From Clostridiales bacterium (GTDB lineage Bacteria > Bacillota > Clostridia > Oscillospirales > CAG-272): 21,182 nucleotides of DNA. Numbering within the stretch: the stretch's first letter is position 1; every line of letters starts with the position of its first letter. Of the stretch, positions 8,069-16,291 are shown one piece after another. The translations under genes were made by a program, and so were the position numbers. The stretch is from assembly GCA_003523225.1 (NCBI GenBank), contig DPGK01000022.1:29443-50624 (forward strand). The letters are read 5' to 3'. Below the pieces are notes generated by a model. That model was not told where the DNA came from. It made no database searches and saw only the letters and a list, made by a program, of their open reading frames with translations.

Positions 8069-11000
8069 TTCAAGCATAAAAAAGGTTCTCGTCATCGGCT
8101 CGGGACCTATTGTCATAGGTCAGGCGGCAGAGTTTGACTACGCGGGCGCGCAGGCGTGCCGCGTGCTGCGGGAGGCAGGGGTGAACGTGGTATTGGTAAA
8201 TTCCAATCCCGCCACGATAATGACCGACCGGGCTCTTGCGGATGAGATCTATCTTGAGCCGCTGACCGTCCGCACCCTTGAGCGCATTATTGATAAGGAG
8301 CGGCCCGACAGCCTGCTTGCAGGTCTTGGAGGGCAGACCGGGCTGACGCTTGCAATGCAGCTCGAAAAGGAGGGCTTTCTGCGCTCCCACGGCGTCAGGC
8401 TTATCGGTACAAATACAGACGCCATCGACCGCGCGGAGGACCGCGAGCTTTTCAAGGAGACCATGACGCAGATAGGCGAGCCTGTCATCCCCTCCGGGAT
8501 CGCGGAGGATGTAGAGACGGCGCTGTCAGTTGCCGAAAGGATAGGATATCCCGTGATAGTCCGCCCCGCCTTTACTCTTGGCGGTTCGGGCGGCGGAGTT
8601 GCGTACAGCGAGGAGGAGCTGAGAGGGACGGCGCGCAGCGGACTTGACGCTTCCCCGATCACGCAGATACTTGTTGAAAAATACATCTACGGCTGGAAGG
8701 AAATTGAGTTTGAGACTATGCGGGACGCGGCGGGCAACGCCGTTGCCGTCTGCTCGATGGAAAACTTTGATCCCGTGGGCATACATACCGGGGACAGCAT
8801 AGTCGTCGCTCCGGCACTGACGCTTTCCGACCGGGAGTATCAGATGCTCCGTTCGGCATCTCTCAACATAATATCGGCTCTCGGTATCGTCGGCGGCTGC
8901 AACTGCCAGTTTGCCCTGAACCCCGACAGCTTTGAGTATGCCGTTATCGAGGTCAATCCCCGTGTTTCACGCTCATCTGCTCTTGCATCAAAGGCTACGG
9001 GGTATCCAATTGCCAAAATAACCACGAAGATCGCACTTGGCTACACTCTTGACGAGATAAAGAACGACATTACCGGAAAGACCTGCGCCTGCTTTGAGCC
9101 TGCGCTCGACTATGTGGTGGTCAAGCTGCCCAAGTGGCCCTTTGATAAATTCGCGGGCGCTTCCCGCAGGCTCGGCACTCAGATGAAGGCGACGGGTGAG
9201 GTCATGGCTATAGCGCCCTCCTTTGAGGCGGCGCTGATGAAGGCTGTGCGTGGCGCGGAGATATCTCTTGACACGATCAGTGCCGCGCCGATCTCCGATA
9301 TGCCGCTTGCCGAGCGGCTTAAAGTGCCGGATGACCGGCGGCTTTTCAGTGTGTTTGAGGCGATAAAGAGCGGTATGAGCATTGACGAGATATCCGCCCT
9401 TACCCGCATTGACCGGTTTTTCCTATGCAAGCTCGCGCATCTTGCGGATTATGAAAAAAGGATCGCCCGCGGGATCGACGCGGACGCATATTATGAGGGC
9501 AAAAAACTGGGGTATACCGACCGCGCGCTGATGCGTCTGTCGGGTGCGGACGCGCTGCCCGGATGCGAGCTTTCGTACAAAATGGTTGACACCTGCGCGG
9601 CGGAATTTGACGCCGAAACGCCCTACTTTTACTCCTCCGTGGGCGGCGAGTACGAGTCACGCGGCTTCCCGCGCTCCGGCAAGCCCGTGGTAATTGTGCT
9701 CGGCTCGGGACCCATCCGCATAGGACAGGGAATTGAATTTGACTATTCCTCCGTCCACTGCGTGTGGGCGCTAAAACGTCTCGGATACGATGTGGTCATT
9801 GTCAACAACAATCCCGAAACCGTTTCCACCGACTATGACACCGCGGACAGGCTTTATTTTGAGCCGCTGTGCGAGGAGGATGTGATGAACATCATCCGTG
9901 TGGAAAAACCGGTCGGCGTGGTCGTCGCCTTCGGCGGTCAGACCGCAATAAAGCTGACCTCCTTCCTTGACCGGAACGGCATACGTATTCTCGGCACATC
10001 CGCGGAGGGAATTGACATTGCCGAGGATCGCGAGCGCTTTGACCGCCTGCTTGAAACCACTGGAATACGCCGCCCGCAGGGGCTGGGAGTTTCGGGCGAG
10101 GAGGAGGCGGTCAGTGCCGCGCGGCGTCTGGGTTACCCGGTGCTTCTGCGCCCCTCGTATGTCATAGGTGGGCAGAATATGCGCATAGTTCATGACGAGG
10201 CGGAGGTGCGCCGCTATATGAAGCGCATTCTCTCGGCGGGGATAGACAATCCGGTTCTGGTTGACAAGTATATGATGGGCATCGAGCTTGAGGTCGATGT
10301 GATCTCTGACGGCAAAGACGTGCTGATTCCCGGAATCATGGAGCATATCGAGCGCACCGGAGTTCACAGCGGAGATTCTATCGCCGTTTACCCCCCGTAC
10401 AACATAAACGACAAAATGCGCGCCACGATCGCCGAATGCTCGGAAAAGCTGGCGCTGGCGCTCGGCACGCGGGGACTTGTCAACATCCAGTACCTTATTT
10501 ATGAGGGCGGGCTGTACGTTATCGAGGTCAATCCGCGCGCGTCGCGCACCGTGCCTTACATAAGTAAGGTGACGGGAGTCCCGATGGTGGAGATAGCCTC
10601 CCGCGTGATGGTGGGCGAAAGTCTTGCCGATGCCGGATACGGCACGGGACTTTACCGCACTCCGCCCTACTTTGCCGTCAAGGTCCCGGTATTTTCATTT
10701 GAAAAGCTGACCGACGCCAACTCCTACCTCGGACCGGAGATGAAATCGACCGGTGAGGTGCTGGGTATCGGAAAGACGCTCAACGAGGCGCTTTTCAAGG
10801 GCATGACCGCGTCCGGCAGACGGCTCAGGTATCCGCAGGCAGACAGAAGCGTGGGAGTCTACATCAGTGTTGACACTCACGACCAGTCGGAGGTGGTCTC
10901 TCTTGCCAAGAAGCTGGACGATCTGCACTTTTCCCTTTACGCCACCGAGGAGACGGCGCAGTCGATACGCTCACTCGGCATTGACGTGACCGAAGTGCCG

Positions 11001-12098
11001 TACAGCGATTCCTTTGACCTGCTCGACAGCGGAAAAATAAGCTATATCGTGTACACCGGTGCGCTGCTGGATTCAACCGTTGAGGAATATATCGCGCTCA
11101 GCCGCCGCGCGCTTGCGCTTTCAATACCCTGTTTTACCTCTCTTGACACCGCTCATGCGGCTGCCGACATCATTGCCGGACGCTTCAACGAAGGCAACAC
11201 CGAGCTTGTGGACATAAACCATATGCGCACCGAAAAGCAATGCGTCTCTTTTGCCAAGCTGCAGGCTACGGGGGATGACTATATCTTTGTTGACAACCGC
11301 GCCTCAGCCGCCGGTTCCGCCGGAGGGGTGCTCAGCTGCCCCGAGTCGCTTTGCATCGGGCTTTGCGACCGCCATTACGGAGTGGGAGCTGACGGGCTGG
11401 TGCTCATCGAAGACTCGGACGTTGCCGACGTGCGTATGCGCATCTTCAATCGCGACGGCTCGGAAGGGCGGATGGCGGGCAACTGCATCCGCTCGGTGGG
11501 AAAATACCTTTACGACAAGGGTATCGTCCCGCGGTTTGAAATGAAGATAGAAACCTCAAGCGGAATAAAGAGCCTCAGACTCTACACCCGCGACGACCGC
11601 GTGACTATGGTCGATGTTGACATGGGCAAAGCCGTGCTGGAAGCGGAAAAGGTTCCGGTGATATGCGAAAGTAAGCGGCTTATAGGCGCGCCTGTAACCG
11701 TCGGAGGCGTGGAATACCGCGTAAGCTGTCTTTCGGTGGGTAACCCGCACTGCGTTGTCTTCTGCGACCGGGTGGACGAGGTGGATATCGAAAAGATAGG
11801 ACCTCAATTTGAAAACGCGCCGATCTTCCCGGAAAGGGTCAACACCGAGTTTGTGCGCGTCGTAAACAAAAACATGCTGAAGATGCGTGTCTGGGAACGC
11901 GGAAACGGTGAAACTCTTGCCTGCGGGACCGGCGCGTGTGCGGCTGTCGTAGCGGCTGTTGAAAACGGCTATTGCCGTAAGGGCGAGGACGTGGTCGTGA
12001 AGCTGCGCGGCGGTGACCTTACGGTGAATTACCGCGATGAGGGTATCGTGCTTTCGGGAGACACAAGACTGGTCTTTGAGGGCACGACAGAGATCTGA
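8058..12098 (+). CDS. carB: carbamoyl-phosphate synthase large subunit fused to DapF
   Basis: This 1346-residue protein joins two enzymes. Residues 1 to about 1055 are a complete CarB. The first carboxyphosphate half begins with VLVIGSGPIVIGQAAEFDY and has its ATP-grasp loop at about 166-180. The second carbamate half begins with LGSGPIRIGQGIEFDY, with its ATP-grasp loop at about 696-708. An MGS-type allosteric domain spans about 932-1050. Ordinary CarB is about 1065-1075 residues and stops there. Here the frame runs on through a short linker (ELVDINHMRTEK) into a full DapF domain. A strong site GGGGGAGGA (8044-8052) precedes the ATG. Last gene of the operon; its 3' end overlaps hisK from the other strand by 70 bp. 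The CarB part is very secure. Confidence 0.96.
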   Translation: MPFDSSIKKVLVIGSGPIVIGQAAEFDYAGAQACRVLREAGVNVVLVNSNPATIMTDRALADEIYLEPLTVRTLERIIDKERPDSLLAGLGGQTGLTLAMQLEKEGFLRSHGVRLIGTNTDAIDRAEDRELFKETMTQIGEPVIPSGIAEDVETALSVAERIGYPVIVRPAFTLGGSGGGVAYSEEELRGTARSGLDASPITQILVEKYIYGWKEIEFETMRDAAGNAVAVCSMENFDPVGIHTGDSIVVAPALTLSDREYQMLRSASLNIISALGIVGGCNCQFALNPDSFEYAVIEVNPRVSRSSALASKATGYPIAKITTKIALGYTLDEIKNDITGKTCACFEPALDYVVVKLPKWPFDKFAGASRRLGTQMKATGEVMAIAPSFEAALMKAVRGAEISLDTISAAPISDMPLAERLKVPDDRRLFSVFEAIKSGMSIDEISALTRIDRFFLCKLAHLADYEKRIARGIDADAYYEGKKLGYTDRALMRLSGADALPGCELSYKMVDTCAAEFDAETPYFYSSVGGEYESRGFPRSGKPVVIVLGSGPIRIGQGIEFDYSSVHCVWALKRLGYDVVIVNNNPETVSTDYDTADRLYFEPLCEEDVMNIIRVEKPVGVVVAFGGQTAIKLTSFLDRNGIRILGTSAEGIDIAEDRERFDRLLETTGIRRPQGLGVSGEEEAVSAARRLGYPVLLRPSYVIGGQNMRIVHDEAEVRRYMKRILSAGIDNPVLVDKYMMGIELEVDVISDGKDVLIPGIMEHIERTGVHSGDSIAVYPPYNINDKMRATIAECSEKLALALGTRGLVNIQYLIYEGGLYVIEVNPRASRTVPYISKVTGVPMVEIASRVMVGESLADAGYGTGLYRTPPYFAVKVPVFSFEKLTDANSYLGPEMKSTGEVLGIGKTLNEALFKGMTASGRRLRYPQADRSVGVYISVDTHDQSEVVSLAKKLDDLHFSLYATEETAQSIRSLGIDVTEVPYSDSFDLLDSGKISYIVYTGALLDSTVEEYIALSRRALALSIPCFTSLDTAHAAADIIAGRFNEGNTELVDINHMRTEKQCVSFAKLQATGDDYIFVDNRASAAGSAGGVLSCPESLCIGLCDRHYGVGADGLVLIEDSDVADVRMRIFNRDGSEGRMAGNCIRSVGKYLYDKGIVPRFEMKIETSSGIKSLRLYTRDDRVTMVDVDMGKAVLEAEKVPVICESKRLIGAPVTVGGVEYRVSCLSVGNPHCVVFCDRVDEVDIEKIGPQFENAPIFPERVNTEFVRVVNKNMLKMRVWERGNGETLACGTGACAAVVAAVENGYCRKGEDVVVKLRGGDLTVNYRDEGIVLSGDTRLVFEGTTEI
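11223..12098 (+). other. dapF: diaminopimelate epimerase domain (C-terminal part of CarB fusion)
   Basis: Fusion residues about 1056-1346 (291 residues) match whole DapF, which interconverts LL- and meso-diaminopimelate for lysine and peptidoglycan. Seen in order: FAKLQATGDDYIFVD, CDRHYGVGADGLVLI, FNRDGSEGRMAGNCIR, VGNPHCV, RVNTEFVRV, and WERGNGETLACGTGACA. The second catalytic cysteine is present (C1289). The first, expected in the (M/Q)CGN motif, is alanine (A1140), and a cysteine sits three residues later (C1143). The N-terminal substrate asparagine (GxGNDY) is aspartate (D1073). ATG 11223 has no ribosome site within 15 nt, so separate translation looks unlikely. It may be active with a moved cysteine, a clade variant, or a non-epimerase binding domain. 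Confidence 0.88.
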
Positions 12099-12883
12099 GA
12101 CACGATGTCGGGCGTGCTGATACGCAGTTTATCCCCGTATTTGCCCTCCACGGCATCAAATCCAAAACCGATATTATCCCGGCTGTGACTGTCGCTCGAC
12201 AGGATCAGCCGGGCTTCTTTTTCAATAAGATAGGAAATGATCCTTTCCGAGGGGTATGGGGAGGTGCGGTATCCGCGCGATATCGCGCCGGTGTTTATCT
12301 CAAAGCACTTTCCGGCGGCAATAAGCCGATCGGCGGCGGACTGCCACGCTTTTTTATAGCGCGGGTCATCCTCATCAAAGATGGGCGCTTGCTCGCAGAA
12401 TTTGGTAATGAGGTCAAAATGCCCCACGATACCTATGGCGGGGTCATCGGCAAACTCCGCAACAGAGGCAAAGTACGCCTCGGCAAGGGAGAGCGGGTCG
12501 CCGCCAAAGCCGCACTGCACCGCTTTTGCGGTCGCGGCGGCGCTTTCGTCTATCTGAAAATACCGCTCTTTGGCTTTAACATAGTGTACCGAGCCTATTG
12601 CGTAGTCGTAGCCCTCCAAAGACTCGTCCGAGCAGATATCCTGCTCGATACCGCAAAGGATATTTATCTGCCCGGAATATTTTTTCCCAAGACGCGCGAT
12701 CTCCGCGCGGTAATCGGAAATTCTGTTCTTGGGCATACACCAGCTCTCGTCAAAGGCGGTATAGGAATGGTCGGAAAAACCGACCGTATCAAAACCGCGC
12801 CGGATGGCAGCAAGCACCATCTCCTCGGGAGTGTTTTTCCCGTCGCTGAAGGTGGTGTGAAGGTGAAAGTCACAAGCGGTCAT
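12029..12883 (-). CDS. hisK: histidinol-phosphatase, PHP family
   Basis: This enzyme removes phosphate from histidinol phosphate, the penultimate part of histidine synthesis. It is a 284-residue PHP-domain metal phosphatase, the usual length of HisK/HisJ. Metal-binding motifs seen are [40 protein letters not shown] and [12 protein letters not shown]. HisB here is the single-function dehydratase, so a separate phosphatase is needed. The ATG overlaps the hisIE stop by 4 bp (ATGA). It is the last gene of the his operon, and its final 23 or so codons (ending STIPSSR) are antisense to the end of carB-dapF. Confidence 0.92.
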   Translation of the reverse strand: MTACDFHLHTTFSDGKNTPEEMVLAAIRRGFDTVGFSDHSYTAFDESWCMPKNRISDYRAEIARLGKKYSGQINILCGIEQDICSDESLEGYDYAIGSVHYVKAKERYFQIDESAAATAKAVQCGFGGDPLSLAEAYFASVAEFADDPAIGIVGHFDLITKFCEQAPIFDEDDPRYKKAWQSAADRLIAAGKCFEINTGAISRGYRTSPYPSERIISYLIEKEARLILSSDSHSRDNIGFGFDAVEGKYGDKLRISTPDIVSQISVVPSKTSLVSPESTIPSSR

Positions 12884-13530
12884 TTTGTCATTTTTTCCTG
12901 CTTTACCTTATGGTCGATGACATGGCGTGAGGCAAGCTCGTCGCGGATGTCCTCAAGGGATATGCCCATCTCGACCATCAGCACCATAACGTGATAAGCA
13001 AGGTCGGCTATTTCATATACGGTTTCTTTTTTGTCCCCCGCTTTGCCGGCAATTATGACCTCGGTGCTTTCCTCGCCCACCTTTTTGAGTATCTTGTCAA
13101 TTCCCTTTTCAAAGAGGTATGTGGTGTAGGAGCCTTCCTTTTTTTCGGTCTTGCGTCCGCGTATCAGCTCCATAAGCCCCTCTGCTGAAAATTCATGACG
13201 CTCCTCGCTGCAAAAAACGGGGTATTCAAAGCAGGAGTCAGTGCCGAGGTGGCAGGCAGGACCGTCCGGCTCTGTCATGATAACAAGCGCGTCGCGGTCG
13301 CAGTCGGCTGTTATCGAGACGATGTGCTGGAAATTTCCGCTCGTCTCTCCCTTGACCCACACCTTCTGACGCGAACGGCTCCAGAAGCAGGTAAGCTCCT
13401 TTTCCATCGACATTTCAAGTGTTTCACGGTTCATGTACGCAAGTGTCAGCACACGACCGTTTTTGGCGTTTACAACTATTGCGGGGATAAGCCCCATCTC
13501 ATCAAATTTCAGCTCGTCAATTGAGATCAT
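12880..13530 (-). CDS. hisI: bifunctional phosphoribosyl-AMP cyclohydrolase / phosphoribosyl-ATP pyrophosphatase
   Basis: HisIE carries out the second and third histidine steps: PR-ATP to PR-AMP (HisE) and ring opening of PR-AMP (HisI). It is 216 residues from the ATG at 13530. The HisI part has [32 protein letters not shown] and the zinc site DCDRDAL plus [12 protein letters not shown]. The HisE part from about residue 133 has [18 protein letters not shown] and [17 protein letters not shown] at 13569 would add 13 residues, but AAAGGA (13544-13539) is spaced for 13530 and [10 protein letters not shown] is the normal start. An 82-nt gap to hisF is the largest in the operon. Confidence 0.94.
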   Translation of the reverse strand: MISIDELKFDEMGLIPAIVVNAKNGRVLTLAYMNRETLEMSMEKELTCFWSRSRQKVWVKGETSGNFQHIVSITADCDRDALVIMTEPDGPACHLGTDSCFEYPVFCSEERHEFSAEGLMELIRGRKTEKKEGSYTTYLFEKGIDKILKKVGEESTEVIIAGKAGDKKETVYEIADLAYHVMVLMVEMGISLEDIRDELASRHVIDHKVKQEKMTK

Positions 13531-13538
13531 TTTCAAAT

Positions 13539-13544
13539 TCCTTT
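13539..13544 (-). promoter_or_regulatory. ribosome binding site that sets the hisIE start
   Basis: AAAGGA (reverse strand) lies 8 nt before ATG 13530. It supports that start over the in-frame GTG at 13569. Confidence 0.6.
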
Positions 13545-13612
13545 CTGTTGCCCGAGGCATCGCGCTCACGGGCGGGATCGGCAGTCCTTTGGTGCTTTTA
13601 TCTTCTTACAGC

Positions 13613-14371
13613 TTACAGCCGCGCGGGAATGCCGTTCTGAGCCATTTTTTCCTTAAGCTTTCGGATATTCACTTCACCGAAATGGAAAACGGAGGCGGCA
13701 AGCCCCGCGTCCACCCCCGGCAGCGCGCGGAACAGGCGGATAAAGTCCTCCGCACAGCCTGCACCGCCCGAGGCAATTACCGGAACCGACACGGCGCGGC
13801 AGACTGCGTCAAGCATTTCAATGTCAAAGCCTCCCTTGACCCCGTCGGTGTCAATGGAGTTGACCACCACCTCGCCCGCGCCGTTTCCGACGCAGCGGCG
13901 AATCCATTCTATTGCTTCCATACCGGTGTCCTCGCGTCCGCCCTTGGCAAAGACATGAAACTCGCCGCCCACGCGGCGGACGTCCGCCGAAAGCACCACG
14001 CACTGGTCACCGTAAAGACGCGCCGCCTCACCGATAAGAGACGGGTTGCGTATCGCTCCGGAATTTACGCTTACCTTGTCCGCTCCGCAGCCGAGCACCC
14101 GCTCAAAGTCGGCGACGGTGTTTATTCCACCCCCGACAGTCAGCGGTATGAACACCTGACGCGCCGTTTCGGTCAGCACGTCGGTAAAGAGCTTTCGTCC
14201 CTCAAAGGAGGCGGTGATGTCGTAAAACACCAGCTCGTCAGCTCCCGCAGAGCTGTAATAGCGCGCAAGCTCGACCGGAGAGGACACATCCCGTATCCCC
14301 TCAAAATTTACGCCCTTGACTACCCTGCCGTCTCTTACGTCAAGGCAGGGAATAATACGTTTTGTAATCAT
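13613..14371 (-). CDS. hisF: imidazole glycerol phosphate synthase, cyclase subunit
   Basis: HisF takes ammonia from HisH and closes the imidazole ring, giving imidazole glycerol phosphate and AICAR. It is 252 residues, a TIM barrel. Catalytic aspartates are D11 ([17 protein letters not shown]) and D130 ([11 protein letters not shown]). The phosphate-binding glycines are in TVGGGINT and VIASGGAG. The open frame extends upstream inside hisA, but the ATG at 14371 forms an ATGA overlap with the hisA stop and gives the standard N-terminus [11 protein letters not shown]. Confidence 0.96.
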   Translation of the reverse strand: MITKRIIPCLDVRDGRVVKGVNFEGIRDVSSPVELARYYSSAGADELVFYDITASFEGRKLFTDVLTETARQVFIPLTVGGGINTVADFERVLGCGADKVSVNSGAIRNPSLIGEAARLYGDQCVVLSADVRRVGGEFHVFAKGGREDTGMEAIEWIRRCVGNGAGEVVVNSIDTDGVKGGFDIEMLDAVCRAVSVPVIASGGAGCAEDFIRLFRALPGVDAGLAASVFHFGEVNIRKLKEKMAQNGIPARL

Positions 14372-15081
14372 TTTGCCGCCTCTATTGCCCCCGTAAGGTC
14401 TATGTCTCCTGTATAGTACGCTTTTCCTATTATCGCTCCGTAAAGTCCGGCAACCGCGAGCGCGCGCACGTCGGAGAGCGAGGATACGCCGCCGGAGGCG
14501 ATAAGATCTATGCCGCCCACCTCGGAAAAGACTCGGTACATATCGTGGTTTGCCCCACGCATTGCCCCGTCCTTTGAGATATCGGTGCAGATAAAGGTCG
14601 TAATTCCGAGCGACTTCATGCGCCGGCAGAACTCCACGGCGTCGAGCGCCGAGGTTTCCGTCCATCCCCGGATCGCGACCTTTCCGTCGCGCACGTCGAT
14701 CCCGACCGCTATTTTGTCGCCGTATCTTTCAGCCGCGCGTGCGGCAAAGTCTTCGTTTGTCACGGCGGCGGTGCCGAGGATGACCCGGTCAACTCCCGCG
14801 CCGATATATGCGTCCGCGACCTCCATGCTGCGTATGCCTCCGCCGACCTCGCAGAAAAGCCCGGTGCGCTCCTTTATCCGGCAGACAGTGCCGAGGTTCG
14901 GCGTGCCTCCGCTGCGCGCGCCCTCAAGGTCAACAAGATGTATCTGTCCCGCGCCCTTTTGGCGGAAGTCTTCGGCTACCGACAGCGGGTCGTCGCTGTA
15001 TACGGTCATGCGGCTGTAATCCCCCTTGTAAAGGCGCACCGCGTGACCCTCGTAAAGGTCTATGGCGGGAAAAATCAGCAT
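14368..15081 (-). CDS. hisA: ProFAR isomerase
   Basis: HisA isomerises ProFAR to PRFAR by an Amadori rearrangement. It is 237 residues, a TIM barrel related to HisF. The general base and acid aspartates are D8 (IFPAIDLYEG) and D129 (VGIDVRDGKVAIRGW). CEVGGGIRS and LIASGGVSS are the phosphate-binding loops. It keeps the HisA-type RGWTE segment, so it is HisA rather than the dual-substrate PriA of actinobacteria, although specificity is not provable from sequence alone. It overlaps hisH by 7 bp and hisF by 4 bp. Confidence 0.95.
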   Translation of the reverse strand: MLIFPAIDLYEGHAVRLYKGDYSRMTVYSDDPLSVAEDFRQKGAGQIHLVDLEGARSGGTPNLGTVCRIKERTGLFCEVGGGIRSMEVADAYIGAGVDRVILGTAAVTNEDFAARAAERYGDKIAVGIDVRDGKVAIRGWTETSALDAVEFCRRMKSLGITTFICTDISKDGAMRGANHDMYRVFSEVGGIDLIASGGVSSLSDVRALAVAGLYGAIIGKAYYTGDIDLTGAIEAAK

Positions 15082-15704
15082 AGGTCTGTCTCCTTTAATC
15101 CGCAGAAGGCGCGAAGTATTTCAAGTCCGGCGTTTCCGCTTTTTTCGGGGTGGAACTGACACCCCATCACATTCTTTTTTGCCACGGCGGCGGTAAGCGG
15201 CGCGCCGTACTCCGCAGTGGCGATAAGGGAATCGCCGCAATTTGCTCCGGCATACGAGTGAACGAAGTAGACGAATTCTTTCTCCCCAAGACGCGAAAAC
15301 AGCGGGTGGCGTCTGCCGACGAAATTCAGGGCGTTCCAGCCGATATGCGGAATTTTAAGCCCTTCGGGGATCATCTCCGAGATGGGGCGGACCTCACCGG
15401 GTATCAGCCCAAGTCCCTCGTGAGTGCCATATTCAAAGCTGCGCTCAAAAAGCAGCTGCATTCCGAGGCAGATGCCGAGCAGGGGCTTGCCGCGCCCGGC
15501 TTCACTGATAAGCACGCGGTCAAGTCCGGTTTTTTTCAGCTTTTCCGCCGCGTCGCCGAATGCCCCAACACCGGGAAGCACTATGCGGTCGGCGCGGCAC
15601 AGCTCTGCGGGGTCGGAAGTCACACAAGCCTCCTCTCCTATGGCGGCAAAGGAGCTTCCAAGCGAGAAAAGATTCCCCACTCCGTAATCAACAATGGCGA
15701 CCAT
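15075..15704 (-). CDS. hisH: imidazole glycerol phosphate synthase, glutaminase subunit
   Basis: HisH is the class I glutamine amidotransferase that feeds ammonia to HisF. It is 209 residues. The triad is visible: C79 in GICLGMQLLFE, and H185 and E187 in GCQFHPEKSG. The N-terminal VAIVDYGVGNLFSL and the PHIGWN block are typical of HisH. Its start codon shares one base with the hisB stop (TGATG), and its 3' end overlaps hisA. HisF is encoded just beyond hisA, so both subunits come from the same transcript. Confidence 0.96.
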   Translation of the reverse strand: MVAIVDYGVGNLFSLGSSFAAIGEEACVTSDPAELCRADRIVLPGVGAFGDAAEKLKKTGLDRVLISEAGRGKPLLGICLGMQLLFERSFEYGTHEGLGLIPGEVRPISEMIPEGLKIPHIGWNALNFVGRRHPLFSRLGEKEFVYFVHSYAGANCGDSLIATAEYGAPLTAAVAKKNVMGCQFHPEKSGNAGLEILRAFCGLKETDLC

Positions 15705-16291
15705 CAGAGCACTCCTTTGGTGGACGGAATGACGTCCGCCGCGTCGGGGTCGAGCTTAACGGCAGCCTTTATAGCGCGTGCCGCCGCTTTGAAGGCCCCC
15801 TCTATTATGTGGTGGGAATTGTCCCCCGCAAGGCTGCGCAGATGCAGCGAGCAGCCTGCATTGCGGACAAAGCCCAGCCAGAATTCACGGGTAAGCTCGG
15901 TGTCAAAGTCCCCCACCTTCTCGGTAGGTATCGCAAGAGCATAACCCAGACAGTCCCTGCCGGAAAGATCCACCGCCGCAAGCAGGAGAGCTTCGTCCAT
16001 CGGCAGAAGGATACTTCCGTAGCGGCAGATGCCGCGTTTTTCACCCAGCGCCATGCAAAACGCCTTGCCGAGCGCAATGCCTATGTCCTCCACGGTGTGG
16101 TGATAATCGACATATGTGTCTCCGGTGCAGGAGAGAGTAAGGTCAAAGCCGCCGTGGGCGGCAAAAAGCGTCAGCATGTGGTCAAGAAAGCCGCAGCCGC
16201 TCCTGATGCTGCCCTTTCCCGAACCGTCAAGCTCAAGGGTAAGTGAGATATCCGTCTCAGCCGTTTTGCGTTTTATCTCTGCGCTTCTCAT
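15704..16291 (-). CDS. hisB: imidazoleglycerol-phosphate dehydratase
   Basis: This HisB dehydrates imidazole glycerol phosphate to imidazole acetol phosphate. At 195 residues it is the stand-alone dehydratase without the phosphatase half found in enterobacteria, which agrees with the separate PHP phosphatase at the operon end. Metal-binding blocks are GFLDHMLTLFAAHG, VDYHHTVEDIG, LPMDEALL and NSHHIIEGAFKA. It overlaps hisC by 4 bp. Confidence 0.96.
   Translation of the reverse strand: MRSAEIKRKTAETDISLTLELDGSGKGSIRSGCGFLDHMLTLFAAHGGFDLTLSCTGDTYVDYHHTVEDIGIALGKAFCMALGEKRGICRYGSILLPMDEALLLAAVDLSGRDCLGYALAIPTEKVGDFDTELTREFWLGFVRNAGCSLHLRSLAGDNSHHIIEGAFKAAARAIKAAVKLDPDAADVIPSTKGVL

Noticed and set aside
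11223..11225. Separate start codon for the DapF part
   Set aside because: No ribosome site within 15 nt upstream and the frame is continuous with CarB, so I treat it as a fusion.
13433..14416. 327-codon plus-strand open frame opposite hisF
   Set aside because: It is antisense to hisF, has no motif or ribosome site, and reflects the codon bias of the true gene.
14372..14665. Upstream extension of hisF inside hisA
   Set aside because: The extra residues are hisA read in another frame; [11 protein letters not shown] at 14371 is the family start and has the ATGA overlap.
15150..15944. 264-codon plus-strand open frame opposite hisH and hisB
   Set aside because: Antisense shadow; both genes on the other strand have full catalytic motifs.
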